A stretch of DNA of 31,771 nucleotides, taken from a virus. The stretch covers positions 1-31,771 of IMG/VR virus record IMGVR_UViG_3300042691_021530, one strand, 5' to 3'. Positions 16,209-24,173 of this stretch are shown one piece after another. Position 1 is the stretch's first letter. Each line of letters starts with the position of its first letter. A program made the position numbers and the translations under genes. The notes beneath the pieces are model-generated. The model did no database searches and was not told the DNA's origin. It worked only from the letters and a program-made list of their open reading frames with translations.

Positions 16209-17984
16209 GTGCTTTTCGACGAGTGCGGCTGTTGCAACTGCGGCTATCGCGTGCAGGTCTTGCCCTCGGGGTTCGGCGGCTCCGTAATCAATGACGGCTT
16301 GCACGCGCTGCGCGCAGACCTATTCGTTAGGTCGCTGTCCGTTGAACTGCGAGATGGGAACAACTCGCCGGTTATCGTCAGGCCCGCAGCCTCGGCGACT
16401 GCCATCGACCTGGCGATCGGGCCAGCGGGCAACCTGCGAATTATATCGGACGAAGACTACGTCGAGCTGGAATTCGAGCAGTCGCCAGGCCACGTCCTGC
16501 GCATGACGTTCGAGGGAGAAAACACGCTACTCGACTCCGACGACCCGGTTACTCTTACGGTTGACGAGGACAGCCTCGACGACACGGCCTGGCCGGAAGA
16601 CCTGTTCGGCCGCGACTACCTGACGCGAGATGAGCCGACGTGGCAGGTGCGCGTTATCAAGCCGGTTTCGCCCTGTCGCTGTCGGGTCTGCTACTGCGGC
16701 CAGGAAGCCTCGCCGATTGACCTCGAGGGAGCGCCGGCGGCTTACACGCTGCAGTTCATCGAGGGCTTCGCCGACGAAGAATCGGAGTTCTACGGTCCGG
16801 ACCTGCCGCTCCCGTTTTATCGCTGGGTGCCCGGCGGCCCTTTCTTTACGCCAGCCTGCTACGACGTATGCGCGCCGGGGCAGTGTGTGCCCGACATCTC
16901 TCGATGGGCAAGCTCGTTTTCCCTAAAAAAAATGACGGCGGAAGAGCTTGTAGCGGCCGGCATGGATCCAATCGCGCTTGCCTACGCGTCCGAAAAAATA
17001 CCGGTCAACTCCTGCGAAAGTATTCGTTATCTATTCCTGCCGTGCTCTACGCTCGGGTTTGCATCGCTCGGCCTTTTAGGCGGCGACCAGGTCCTGGCGG
17101 CAACTGGAACGCGGCCCGGCTGGAAGTTTGCCGACTACACCGAGACCCCGGCGAACTACAGGAGCGACCTCTTTGACAACGCTATAGAATTTGGCGTTGC
17201 GACACTGACGGCCTCCGAGTCACACGAGGCCTTCGAGAATGAGGAGTGCCCGGAGCGTGCGCCTGATGTTCCGGAGGAGATGATTGTCGAAATCTACGGC
17301 GAGTCGTGCGAGCCCCTCGACTGCGGCGATCTGGTCGAGGTCACTGGCCTCGGCGACGGCGGGGGGAGCTACACGCTGACGCTCGACGCCGAAAATTCCA
17401 CCGAGTGCGTCGCGATATGGGAATACTCCGAAAGCGACGCGGACCCCAACCTCGGAGATAACGAGCTCTACGTCGAGCAACCAGCCTTGCGGATCCGCCT
17501 GGAGTGCCACAATGAAATCGGCGGCGTGGAGTGCCTCTGCGAAGGCGGGACGTGGTACCTCAGCGTGCAGGGTCTGTCCCCCGAGTACGTCAGCCGGCGA
17601 GACGAGAACGACAACAATGTAACGAGTCGGATGCCGTGGTTTTTCGGCCAGCTCTACAAAGACGGCAACCAGGTCCCGGCCTCCCTCAACGGAATCCTTC
17701 CTTTCTCCGACGACTACGCCGGTGACGAGGCAACCTGTCGCCCTCCGTGCGAGGCGAACCTCGAGCTCGACCAGCCGGAAGAGCACATCGAAAACCTCGG
17801 CGCATTTGCTCGGCCCGGTAGGCTGTACCCTCTAGGGATGCCGGCCGTCGGCAACTGGACAGCCGTCGGAATACCGTTTCCGGGCATCGACCCTGATACC
17901 GGCGAAAACCTACCCGGCGGGCCTCCGGCAAACGGGCCGCGGGCCTACAAGGGGTTCGGCGGCTACAAGATTACGCCGGGATGA
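16209..17984 (+). CDS. Large cysteine-rich tail protein
   Basis: This 591-aa protein starts with GTG. It contains about 22 cysteines, many in pairs or clusters: DECGCCNCGYR at the N-terminus, SPCRCRVCYCGQ near residue 155, ACYDVCAPGQC near 220, and VECLCEGGTWYLSV further on. The last shares the TWYL pattern with the preceding repeat protein. The composition suggests zinc sites or disulphides. Its codon use looks less G+C-biased than its neighbours, which hints at separate acquisition. It could be a receptor-binding or tip protein; no family is recognised. Confidence 0.75.
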   Translation: MLFDECGCCNCGYRVQVLPSGFGGSVINDGLHALRADLFVRSLSVELRDGNNSPVIVRPAASATAIDLAIGPAGNLRIISDEDYVELEFEQSPGHVLRMTFEGENTLLDSDDPVTLTVDEDSLDDTAWPEDLFGRDYLTRDEPTWQVRVIKPVSPCRCRVCYCGQEASPIDLEGAPAAYTLQFIEGFADEESEFYGPDLPLPFYRWVPGGPFFTPACYDVCAPGQCVPDISRWASSFSLKKMTAEELVAAGMDPIALAYASEKIPVNSCESIRYLFLPCSTLGFASLGLLGGDQVLAATGTRPGWKFADYTETPANYRSDLFDNAIEFGVATLTASESHEAFENEECPERAPDVPEEMIVEIYGESCEPLDCGDLVEVTGLGDGGGSYTLTLDAENSTECVAIWEYSESDADPNLGDNELYVEQPALRIRLECHNEIGGVECLCEGGTWYLSVQGLSPEYVSRRDENDNNVTSRMPWFFGQLYKDGNQVPASLNGILPFSDDYAGDEATCRPPCEANLELDQPEEHIENLGAFARPGRLYPLGMPAVGNWTAVGIPFPGIDPDTGENLPGGPPANGPRAYKGFGGYKITPG

Positions 17985-18250
17985 AAACACTCTGCACGTT
18001 CGGCGAAGACCTGCAGTGTCCGGCCTGCGGCTACAAAGCCCGCCGGACGGACCATCGTCGCGTCTGCAGGCCGCCCGTTGCTGTCGGCGACGCCGTCGCG
18101 GCAGGCCTGGCGGCCTTGGGTATCACGCCGCAGCTCGTCGAGCGGGTGACCGGCCGCAAGGGCTGCGGATGCAAGCAGCGCCAGCGACGATTGAACGAGG
18201 CCGGCTTCGCGGTACAACGCGCCATACGGGAGATCGTGGCCGGCGAATAG
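17981..18250 (+). CDS. Small zinc-finger-like phage protein
   Basis: The 89-aa protein has an N-terminal CPACGYKARRTDHRRVC zinc motif and a C-terminal VTGRKGCGCKQRQRRLNEAG. The second, a GCGCxxRQxxLN pattern, is one I recognise from small proteins near tail-fibre or late genes of other phages, where its function is unknown. The ATG overlaps the previous stop (ATGA). It ends the tail cluster. Confidence 0.75.
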   Translation: MKTLCTFGEDLQCPACGYKARRTDHRRVCRPPVAVGDAVAAGLAALGITPQLVERVTGRKGCGCKQRQRRLNEAGFAVQRAIREIVAGE

Positions 18251-18259
18251 GAGGCACGG

Positions 18260-18490
18260 ATGAAACCTCCGAAGTGGATCAACACGGACGCCGGCAGCGA
18301 CGACGACGACGACGGCCACGGGCCGGGCGTGCCGGACGAAGACGGCTGGATCCTCCGCAAGCAGCGAAAGGGCAAGGATGCCACGAGGCCAACACAATCC
18401 GGCGATCGACAGGATCGTCGCCGACGTTCTGCGAAAGTTCCCCGACCACCCGGCAAAAAGCCTCGCCCGAAAACTCGTCGCCGAGACTAA
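18260..18490 (+). CDS. Small acidic/basic protein, 3' half overlaps next gene
   Basis: The ATG follows TAGGAGG (18248-18254), one of the better ribosome sites in the window, so translation is likely. Residues 1-39 are acidic (AGSDDDDDGHGPGVPDEDGW). The remainder is a basic, Arg/Pro-rich stretch that is read out of frame from the metallophosphoesterase gene starting at 18378. The overlap of 113 bp is long, so the second half may have little meaning of its own. Confidence 0.55.
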   Translation: MKPPKWINTDAGSDDDDDGHGPGVPDEDGWILRKQRKGKDATRPTQSGDRQDRRRRSAKVPRPPGKKPRPKTRRRD

Positions 18491-19382
18491 CGGGGCACTG
18501 AACCTCGAGCAGGCCCGTACGAAGATCCGCCGGACGCTCGGGCAGTCCGGATCACGGCAGCGCCCCCACGCGACAATGGCCCGCCCTGCCCGCCTGCCGG
18601 GCCAGGGCGTGGCGATGCCCGCCAGCAAGGCCGAGCCCTGGACGCCTCACGTCGTGGACGTCGTGGGCCGGATCGGCATCCTCTCGGACGTCCACGTCCC
18701 GTATCACGACGAGGTCGCGCTCCGGGCCGCCGTCGACCGGCTGGCCGCCGAGAAGATCGACGCGCTCGTTCTGAACGGCGACATCGCCGACTTCTACGCG
18801 ATCTCGCGATGGGAGAAAGACCCGACCAAACGCGACTTTAAAGGCGAGCTGGCCGCGATCCGCGAGTTCATCGCATGGATCCGCTGGTCGTTCCCCGAGG
18901 TTCCGATCGTCTACAAGGCCGGGAACCACGAGGAGCGGTGGAATCACTGGCTGTGGCAGCACGCCCCCGAGATCGCCGACGAGCCGATGATGAGCCTCGT
19001 CGCCTGGCTACAGCTCGACAAGCACGGCGTCGAGCTCGTCGAGGACCAGCGTCCCATCATGCTCGGGAAGCTCCCGGTCCTGCACGGCCACGAGCTGCCG
19101 AAGGGCCTGGCGGCCCCGGTGAACGTCGCCCGCGGAGCGTTCCTGCGGACGCTGACCTCCGTCCTCGTCGGCCATTCTCACCGCAGCAGCGGGCACGCCG
19201 AGTCCGATATGTGGCACGCGGAGACGTTCTGCTGGTCGACCGGCTGCCTGTGCGACCTCACGCCGGAATACGCCCGGATCAATCGCTGGAACCACGGGGC
19301 CGCGATCGTGACGGTGTTCGACGACGGCGAGTACGAGGTCCACAATTTCCGGATCGCACACGGCAAGGTCCGAAGCTCGTGA
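18378..19382 (+). CDS. Calcineurin-like metallophosphoesterase
   Basis: The 334-aa enzyme has the complete metal-binding set: DVH in GILSDVHVPYH (D104, H106), NGDIADF (D135), AGNHEERW (N183, H184, E185), LHGHE (H236, H238) and VGHSHRS (H266, H268). It would hydrolyse phosphate mono- or diesters, perhaps nucleic acid or nucleotide substrates. Residues 1-60 form a small helical domain (SLARKLV, ARTKIRRTLGQSG) seen on other phage metallophosphoesterases, which supports the 18378 start despite overlap with the gene before. Confidence 0.9.
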   Translation: MPRGQHNPAIDRIVADVLRKFPDHPAKSLARKLVAETNGALNLEQARTKIRRTLGQSGSRQRPHATMARPARLPGQGVAMPASKAEPWTPHVVDVVGRIGILSDVHVPYHDEVALRAAVDRLAAEKIDALVLNGDIADFYAISRWEKDPTKRDFKGELAAIREFIAWIRWSFPEVPIVYKAGNHEERWNHWLWQHAPEIADEPMMSLVAWLQLDKHGVELVEDQRPIMLGKLPVLHGHELPKGLAAPVNVARGAFLRTLTSVLVGHSHRSSGHAESDMWHAETFCWSTGCLCDLTPEYARINRWNHGAAIVTVFDDGEYEVHNFRIAHGKVRSS

Positions 19383-19831
19383 TCCTCTCCGACGAGCAGA
19401 TCGCCGACGCGGTCCACCGGGCGCGGCGGTTTTCCGGGGCTTATACGGGAACGGCTGGGACGTTAGCCTTGTATACCCTGCACCTCGTGGACATGGTGCG
19501 GCAGCTCCAGGAGGGAAACATGACGTACAGGGACGACAACCGCGAGCCAGGGACGAGCGAGGCCGAGCGGCTGCTCGAGGTCGCCCAGGCGACGGTCCGC
19601 CAGCGGCGCGCGACGTACGGCCCGCCGGGCGAACACTTCGCCCGCACCGCCGCGATGGTCAACGGCCTGCTCGGGGACCGGCTGCGGTCGCCGCTGACGG
19701 CGGCCGACTGGGCACAGATCATGATCCTCGACAAGCTCGCCCGCCATCAGGGCGAATCGAAGACCGCCGACACTACCGTCGACCTGGCCGGCTACGCGGC
19801 GTGCCTGGCGGAGTGCGAGTCGCAGTCGTAG
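19379..19831 (+). CDS. DUF6378-like phage protein, two possible starts
   Basis: The GTG at 19379 overlaps the metallophosphoesterase stop and gives 150 aa. An internal ATG at 19520 has a near-perfect GGAGGG (19510-19515) and gives 103 aa. The 103-aa part is the recognisable domain (LLEVAQATVRQRRATYGPPGEHF, WAQIMILDKLARHQGE, DTTVDLAGYAA), as in DUF6378. The first 47 residues (LSDEQIADAVHRARRFSGAY) look like genuine coding sequence. Both forms may be made. The function of the family is unknown. Confidence 0.8.
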   Translation: MILSDEQIADAVHRARRFSGAYTGTAGTLALYTLHLVDMVRQLQEGNMTYRDDNREPGTSEAERLLEVAQATVRQRRATYGPPGEHFARTAAMVNGLLGDRLRSPLTAADWAQIMILDKLARHQGESKTADTTVDLAGYAACLAECESQS

Positions 19832-19905
19832 CGGTCGTGCCGGTCGTCGGTCGCCGGATTCGACGATCCGCCACGTTCGGGGACTGGATTTCCAACCGCG
19901 CCCGT

Positions 19906-20805
19906 TTACGCCGACTGTGCTGGTGGTTCCGGCTCTGGACGGAACACCCGCGGTATCGCCTGCCAGGCCTTCGGACGCGTCTGGTCGACCACGCGCGGGT
20001 CGAGGTAGGAGCGCCTCGTGATCCGGTCCGTTGAGTGCCCGAGGTACGCCGTCGCGTCCAGGCCGGCGGCCGCCAGGTGGGACGCCGTCGACCGCCGCAG
20101 GGCGTGGAACTGGACGTCCCGGCCGTCGCCGAGCCCGGCCCGACGCGTGATCGTCTTCCACCGTTTGCGGAGCGCGGTATCGGACGCGAGCCACCAGAAC
20201 ACCGTCGGCCCCTCGTGGCGGCTCACGGCGTCGACGAGGTCGCAGGCCTCGGGCGACAGCTCGTAGACGCGTTCCTGCCGGCGGCCCTTCCGGATCGAAG
20301 CCGGCACCGTCAGCGTCGGCCGCGTCCAGCAGTGCCGCGGCGTCTTCAAGATCGCATTGATCCGCTCGCCGGTCTCCAGGCCGACAGCGATCAGAGCCCG
20401 GAAAAACACGCCCGCCGGGATCGGCCCGACCCATCCCCAGGAGTAATTCGCGGCGGCCGCCAGGCGGACGAGCTCGTCGGTGGTGAACGCGCGGGGCACG
20501 CCCTGCGGCACGAGCTCGGGCGCTACCGTCGGCCGCAGCTTCACGAGCCCGCGTCCCTGGGCAAGGTTCCACAGGGCGAGCAGGCCCGACCGCTCGCGGG
20601 CGACGGAGTTCGCCGACTTCTTCTCCGCCATCGCGGCCAAGAACTGGGACACGACCAGGTCGTCGAGGTCCTCGAGCACGGCGGGCCGGCCGAGCCACCG
20701 GGAGAATTGCGTGATCGCGTGCCGCAGAAGACGGACGCTTTCAGCGGAGCGGCCCCGCAGGCGGAGCGGGACGTAGATGGTCGTCAAAAACTTTTCGAGC
20801 GTCAT
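19906..20805 (-). CDS. int: Tyrosine recombinase (integrase)
   Basis: This 299-aa protein would integrate the phage by site-specific recombination. Its catalytic set is complete: Arg148 in GLETGERINAIL, Lys173 in IRKGRRQ, HALRR (H234, R237), YLGHST (H257) and the nucleophile Tyr267 in RRSYLDPR. An N-terminal SAM-like DNA-binding domain covers residues about 1-90. The start at 20805 has GAGGAGG upstream on the minus strand; the longer frame to 20952 crosses the intergenic region. It is the only supported minus-strand gene and is convergent with the gene ending at 19831. Confidence 0.95.
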   Translation of the reverse strand: MTLEKFLTTIYVPLRLRGRSAESVRLLRHAITQFSRWLGRPAVLEDLDDLVVSQFLAAMAEKKSANSVARERSGLLALWNLAQGRGLVKLRPTVAPELVPQGVPRAFTTDELVRLAAAANYSWGWVGPIPAGVFFRALIAVGLETGERINAILKTPRHCWTRPTLTVPASIRKGRRQERVYELSPEACDLVDAVSRHEGPTVFWWLASDTALRKRWKTITRRAGLGDGRDVQFHALRRSTASHLAAAGLDATAYLGHSTDRITRRSYLDPRVVDQTRPKAWQAIPRVFRPEPEPPAQSA

Positions 20806-20880
20806 GGCGTGATCCTCCTCGACATAGGGATAGGTCACGCTTCCTTGCGGGGTTGCTCCCTTCCTGGTGGAGTGCCGGTC

Positions 20881-21025
20881 GTGTCGGCTGCAACGGTTAG
20901 CCGAGACACGCCTGGTCAATGGATCGTTCGGTGGCGTCCCCGCCACTGTCAATGGTTGGAATCCTGTCCGAGGATCCCAACCCCCGGCCCGCCGGACACC
21001 GCCCGCCCCTCCGGGGGCCGGGCGG
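20881..21025. promoter_or_regulatory. Inverted-repeat cluster between int and xis-like gene (possible attP/operators)
   Basis: Four structures crowd this divergent gap. GTGTC-GGCT/AGCC-GA-GACAC lies at 20881-20909. GTGGCG-TCCC-CGCCAC (20931-20946) sits between two direct copies of GTCAATGG (20915-20922, 20948-20955). GGTTGGAATCCT/AGGATCCCAACC (20954-20965, 20971-20982) pairs with a single mismatch. A G+C stem CCGCCCG/CGGGCGG lies at 20999-21025. Position fits attP arm sites, Xis sites or operators for the divergent genes. Confidence 0.5.
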
Positions 21026-21062
21026 ATTGCACGAGCCGGCCGGACGGCTAGGCTCGGAGGCC

Positions 21063-21314
21063 ATGAAGGTGACCGTCCAGCTCCCCACGAAGCGCAACCT
21101 GTGCGGCACGATCGAGGCCGCCGCCCTCTACGGTTGCTCGAGGAGACACGTTCGCACGCTCGCTGAACGTGGGGAGATCTGGTCCGAGCAGATCTCCGAC
21201 CGGATCTTCGTCTACGACGCCGACGAGATCCGCAGACTGGCCGCCGAAAAGGCCGCCCTGCGGAAGGCCGGCAAGCTGTGCGGCCGCCGCCCCGCCGGCC
21301 GGCAGTCGGCCTAA
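21063..21314 (+). CDS. Excisionase-like HTH protein
   Basis: The 83-aa protein starts at an ATG with CGGAGG at 21055-21060. Residues about 17-58 (TIEAAALYGCSRRHVRTLAE, then RIFVYDADEIRRLA) form a winged helix-turn-helix of the MerR/excisionase type, followed by a basic tail. It lies next to and divergent from the integrase, the classic place for a recombination directionality factor. It could instead be a small repressor; both roles need binding near 20881-21025. Confidence 0.75.
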   Translation: MKVTVQLPTKRNLCGTIEAAALYGCSRRHVRTLAERGEIWSEQISDRIFVYDADEIRRLAAEKAALRKAGKLCGRRPAGRQSA

Positions 21315-21347
21315 AGTCCCGCTGTTTTCCCGCCGAAGAAGTTGGGG

Positions 21348-21377
21348 TTGACGAATCTCACATCGGGGATTTATTGT
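21348..21377 (+). promoter_or_regulatory. Sigma70-like promoter candidate for the early region
   Basis: TTGACG (21348-21353) and TATTGT (21372-21377) are separated by 18 bp in a locally A+T-richer stretch. It lies between the xis-like gene and the first small early ORFs, so it would drive rightward early transcription. The -10 is not perfect and the host sigma factor is unknown. Confidence 0.5.
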
Positions 21378-21405
21378 CTCCCCCCGTCACGTCATGGAGG
21401 ACGCG

Positions 21406-21477
21406 ATGAACGTCGAGCTCTTGGTCGAGCTGCTGGTTCTGGTTTTGAAGATTGTCGCGGCTGGCTGCTGCGAATAG
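21406..21477 (+). CDS. Very short hydrophobic ORF
   Basis: An ATG at 21406 with GGAGG (21396-21400) opens a 23-codon frame, MNVELLVELLVLVLKIVAAG then CCE. It is nearly all one hydrophobic helix. It could be a small membrane peptide or a leader that couples translation to the next gene. Support is the ribosome site and composition only. Confidence 0.4.
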   Translation: MNVELLVELLVLVLKIVAAGCCE

Positions 21478-21497
21478 CACATCGGAGAACTTCAAGC

Positions 21498-21734
21498 ATG
21501 GACGCCCACGAACGCGAATACGCCGCGGCCGCTGCCGCGATGGTCGAGACCTACGGCAACAGCTACGCCGTCGGCGACCACCTGGCCTTCCGGCTCGATG
21601 GCTGGTCGGAGAGATCGTACGACGACGGCCGCGTGATCGGCCACCACGCCGGCAAGCTCATCGTCGAGTCGGCGACCGACGTCAACGAAGTCGATCCCCG
21701 GCCGTGGCCGATCGGGCACGTCCTCCCCTTCTGA
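21498..21734 (+). CDS. Hypothetical early protein
   Basis: The 78-aa protein starts at an ATG with GGAGA at 21484-21488. It has an Ala-rich helical opening (MDAHEREYAAAAAAMVETYG) and a beta-rich remainder (YAVGDHLAFRLDGW, DDGRVIGHHAGKLIVES). The second half could be a small beta-barrel. I do not recognise it. It is the first substantial gene behind the promoter candidate. Confidence 0.65.
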   Translation: MDAHEREYAAAAAAMVETYGNSYAVGDHLAFRLDGWSERSYDDGRVIGHHAGKLIVESATDVNEVDPRPWPIGHVLPF

Positions 21735-21759
21735 ACCTGATCGGCAAGGAGGCCGACCG

Positions 21760-21996
21760 ATGCTCTCACGACGACCACACCACCGCGAACAGGCGAAGCA
21801 GCTCTCGGCCAGGAGCCGGACATTCCACCTGTCGCGGCTGTTCCGGGCGATCACCGCGCTCGACGTGCTGATGCGGCTCCTCGACTCGATCCGCCCGCGA
21901 TCGGTCGAGGAGGCCGCGGCCCGCCTGCGGTGCCGGGCCGCCCTCGAGGAGGCCATGCCGTACGTCTTGGACGAGGAAGGGACGGTGAGGCTGTGA
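21760..21996 (+). CDS. Hypothetical small helical protein
   Basis: The 78-aa protein is preceded by AAGGAGG (21746-21752), a very good ribosome site. It is basic at the N-terminus and helical after that (LSRLFRAITALDVLMRLLDSI, then VEEAAARLRCRAALEEAMPY). Its stop overlaps the next GTG start. No family is recognised. Confidence 0.65.
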   Translation: MLSRRPHHREQAKQLSARSRTFHLSRLFRAITALDVLMRLLDSIRPRSVEEAAARLRCRAALEEAMPYVLDEEGTVRL

Positions 21997-22181
21997 CGTT
22001 CCTCGTCTTCTGCCTGATGGCCGGGGCGCTCGTGTCGTACCTGGCCGCAACGAATCACGAAGACGCCGCTCCGCCGGAGTGCGGGCGGCGGGGATGCCGG
22101 CGGAGCCCCGGCTGGCAGGGATGCAACCACGCCGCGCGGGTCGATGGACCGGCCCGCCGGCAATTTCACGAGGAGGACTAA
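21993..22181 (+). CDS. Small single-TM protein
   Basis: The GTG overlaps the previous stop (GTGA). The 62-aa product opens with one TM helix (TFLVFCLMAGALVSYLAA) and continues with a polar tail containing three spaced cysteines (ECGRRGC, WQGC). The end of the gene carries the ribosome site of the ATPase gene that follows. The function is unknown. Confidence 0.6.
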   Translation: MTFLVFCLMAGALVSYLAATNHEDAAPPECGRRGCRRSPGWQGCNHAARVDGPARRQFHEED

Positions 22182-22184
22182 GGG

Positions 22185-23165
22185 ATGGGACGTTTCACGG
22201 TACGCGACGCACAGCGGCAGCAGGCGAAGCTCCGCCTGATGGCGACGAGCCCGAGCGGCGGCGGAAAGACGTTCGGCTCGCTGCTCCTGGCGGCGGGGCT
22301 CGGCGGGAAGATCGTGCTGATCGACACGGAGCGGGGCAGCTCCGACAAGTACGACCAGCGGCCCGACCTGCCGAAGTTTCGGGTGATCCCGTTCGACCCG
22401 CCGTTCACGCCAGAGGCCTACATCGAGGCGATCGACGCCGCGGAGGCCGACGGGGCCGACGTGATCATCATCGACTCGACGAGCCACGAGTGGGACGGCC
22501 CCGGCGGCTGCCTAGAGCTCGTGGACGAGATCGCCAGGGCGAAGTTTCGCGGGAACACCTGGTCGGCCTGGTCGGAGCTGACGCCGCGACACCGGAAGTT
22601 CATAGACCGGATGCTCGCGAGCCGTTGCCACATCATCGCGACGGCCAGGTCGAAGACGGAGACGGCCCAGGTCGACGAAGGCGGCCGGAAGAAGGTCGTG
22701 AAGCTCGGGATGAAGTCGATCACCCGGGACGGCACCGAGTTCGAGTTCGACGTGGTGCTCGACATCGTCCACGACGGACATTTCGCGGTGGCGTCGAAGG
22801 ATCGGACCGGCGTCTTCTCCGGCGATCCAAAGCCGATCACGGTCGAGACGGGCCGGAAGCTGGCCGAGTGGCTGAACGGTGGAGCGCCGGCGGCTCCGAC
22901 TCCAAAGCCTGCCGTATCCGTCACGCCCCCGCCGGCCGACAGGCCGCTCGTCAGCCAGATCCCCGACTTTTCCGACAGGCCGCTCGGCGACCAGATCCGC
23001 GACTTTATCGCCGTGGCGACCAACGTCCGCACGCTCGGAAAGATCGGCAACCGGATCGACGAGCTCGCCAGCGACGGGCAGCTCACGGCCGAGGAGGCCG
23101 ACGAGCTGCGGCAGAAGATCGACAAGCGTCACGACCAGATCGACCCCGTGAAGGAGACCGCCTGA
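22185..23165 (+). CDS. Sak4-like RecA-fold ATPase (single-strand annealing recombinase candidate)
   Basis: The 326-aa protein has Walker A SPSGGGKT (22-29), an adjacent KIVLIDTERGSSDKY, and Walker B VIIIDSTSHEW (D97) with the His-Glu pair typical of phage Sak4-type and AAA_24 proteins. HIIATARSKTE follows as a sensor-like strand. After residue about 230 come a Pro-rich linker and a helical C-terminus. It would bind ATP and help strand annealing or recombination-dependent replication. The SSB-like gene directly after it fits that role. Confidence 0.82.
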   Translation: MGRFTVRDAQRQQAKLRLMATSPSGGGKTFGSLLLAAGLGGKIVLIDTERGSSDKYDQRPDLPKFRVIPFDPPFTPEAYIEAIDAAEADGADVIIIDSTSHEWDGPGGCLELVDEIARAKFRGNTWSAWSELTPRHRKFIDRMLASRCHIIATARSKTETAQVDEGGRKKVVKLGMKSITRDGTEFEFDVVLDIVHDGHFAVASKDRTGVFSGDPKPITVETGRKLAEWLNGGAPAAPTPKPAVSVTPPPADRPLVSQIPDFSDRPLGDQIRDFIAVATNVRTLGKIGNRIDELASDGQLTAEEADELRQKIDKRHDQIDPVKETA

Positions 23166-23166
23166 A

Positions 23167-23628
23167 ATGGATTTCGACTTCGGATTCGATGAGTTCACCG
23201 AGACGACGACCCAGACGCCGCGGGAGCGCGAGCCGCTGCCCGAGGGCGTTCACGAGCTGCTGATTAAGGACGTGCGGATCGGCGACGTCCTCGAGCTCCG
23301 CCTGGCCCACGAGGACGCCCGCTACGGGTGGGTGTTCCAGCGGCTCGACCCGACGCAGGGTTGGGCTCGCGAGATCGGACGGACGCTGCTCCCGGCCCTC
23401 GGCATGACGCCGGCGGAGTGGGCCGCGGCGGACCCGTCGCAGATCTCCGGCCGCCTGGTGCGGGCCGAGATCTACCACCGCGCCGGGAACACCGGGAAGA
23501 CCTGGGTGAACGTCCGCCGGTTCCTGCCGGTCGAGAAGCCGGCCCCCGTCCAGAAGTCGCCGCCACGGACGGCCGGCGAGAAGGCGATGAAGACCGCGAT
23601 GGAGCCCAACGATGACATCCCCTTCTGA
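23167..23628 (+). CDS. SSB-like / DUF669-type ssDNA-binding protein
   Basis: The 153-aa protein ends in NDDIPF, the acidic tail by which single-strand-binding proteins recruit partners. The middle (IKDVRIGDVLELRLAHED, then VFQRLDPTQGWAREIGR, LLPALGM) fits small phage OB-type proteins found next to Sak4-like ATPases. It starts one base after the ATPase stop. It probably coats ssDNA for the recombinase. The fold assignment rests on pattern, not on a full alignment. Confidence 0.75.
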   Translation: MDFDFGFDEFTETTTQTPREREPLPEGVHELLIKDVRIGDVLELRLAHEDARYGWVFQRLDPTQGWAREIGRTLLPALGMTPAEWAAADPSQISGRLVRAEIYHRAGNTGKTWVNVRRFLPVEKPAPVQKSPPRTAGEKAMKTAMEPNDDIPF

Positions 23629-23815
23629 AGTCGAGGAGCTGGACGAGCTGCACATGGGCAACGGCGGGACGCAACGGCGGCCCGACCCGAGCGAGGGCGA
23701 GATCGCCCGGATCATCCGCGAGGAGATCTGGCCGACCTGGTCCGAGGAGGACCGGATCCGCCGGCTGGACTGCGACATCGAGCACGGCAAGCCACGAGGA
23801 AAGTCGAGGACGTGA
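23612..23815 (+). CDS. Hypothetical small protein
   Basis: The 67-aa protein starts inside the SSB-like gene, 17 bp before its stop, with GGAG at 23601-23604. It is acidic at the front and has a helical middle (EIARIIREEIWPTWSEEDRIRR) with one Cys. Its stop overlaps the next start. It is unrecognised, but coding character is good. Confidence 0.6.
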   Translation: MTSPSEVEELDELHMGNGGTQRRPDPSEGEIARIIREEIWPTWSEEDRIRRLDCDIEHGKPRGKSRT

Positions 23816-24018
23816 TGCTGACTGACGAGGAGCTGGCCGCCGAGCGGCGTCGCCTGCGGAAGGTCCGCGAGGAGGCCGAGGCGGCCGAGGACCGAGCTAT
23901 CGAAGCGGAGCGGGCGAAGTGGCGGAACCTACCGCCGTCGCGGGCTCCGCGAGGGACGCCGACGCACCACATGACAGAGGAGCAGATCTTTCAGGCCGAC
24001 AGGGACGAGGGCCGCTAA
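23815..24018 (+). CDS. Hypothetical small charged protein
   Basis: The 67-aa protein starts at the ATG at 23815 (a GTG at 23812 is one codon earlier) behind GAGGA at 23806-23810. A highly charged helix (LAAERRRLRKVREEAEAAED) suggests a coiled coil. The C-terminus has HHMTEEQIFQADRDEGR. The function is not recognised. Confidence 0.6.
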   Translation: MLTDEELAAERRRLRKVREEAEAAEDRAIEAERAKWRNLPPSRAPRGTPTHHMTEEQIFQADRDEGR

Positions 24019-24173
24019 CCGCCCCGCCCTGGGCGTAGCTGCCGACGGCAGCACGGGCCGCGTAGCGGGAGTCGCGATCAACCACCGCAGTCGAGGCGAG
24101 CGTAGCCGATCCTCCACCGTTCGAGACTCGACCGGCCGCCCCACGTCACGGGGCACGCACAAGGGACGCACGG
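24019..24173 (+). other. 155-bp intergenic stretch with hairpins
   Basis: GCTGCC-GAC-GGCAGC (24038-24052) is a perfect 6-bp stem with a 3-nt loop. CCCC-ACGTCAC-GGGG lies further on at about 24140-24154. There is no U tract, so terminator function is doubtful; an operator or processing role for the next gene is possible. No ORF is supported. Confidence 0.4.

Noticed and set aside
20806-20952. Longer integrase start at 20952
   Set aside because: The extra 49 residues cross the repeat-rich intergenic DNA; the 20805 start has a good ribosome site and the usual integrase N-terminus.
20948-20982. Complete tRNA gene
   Set aside because: Only a T-loop-like fragment is present; no acceptor, D or anticodon arm can be built.
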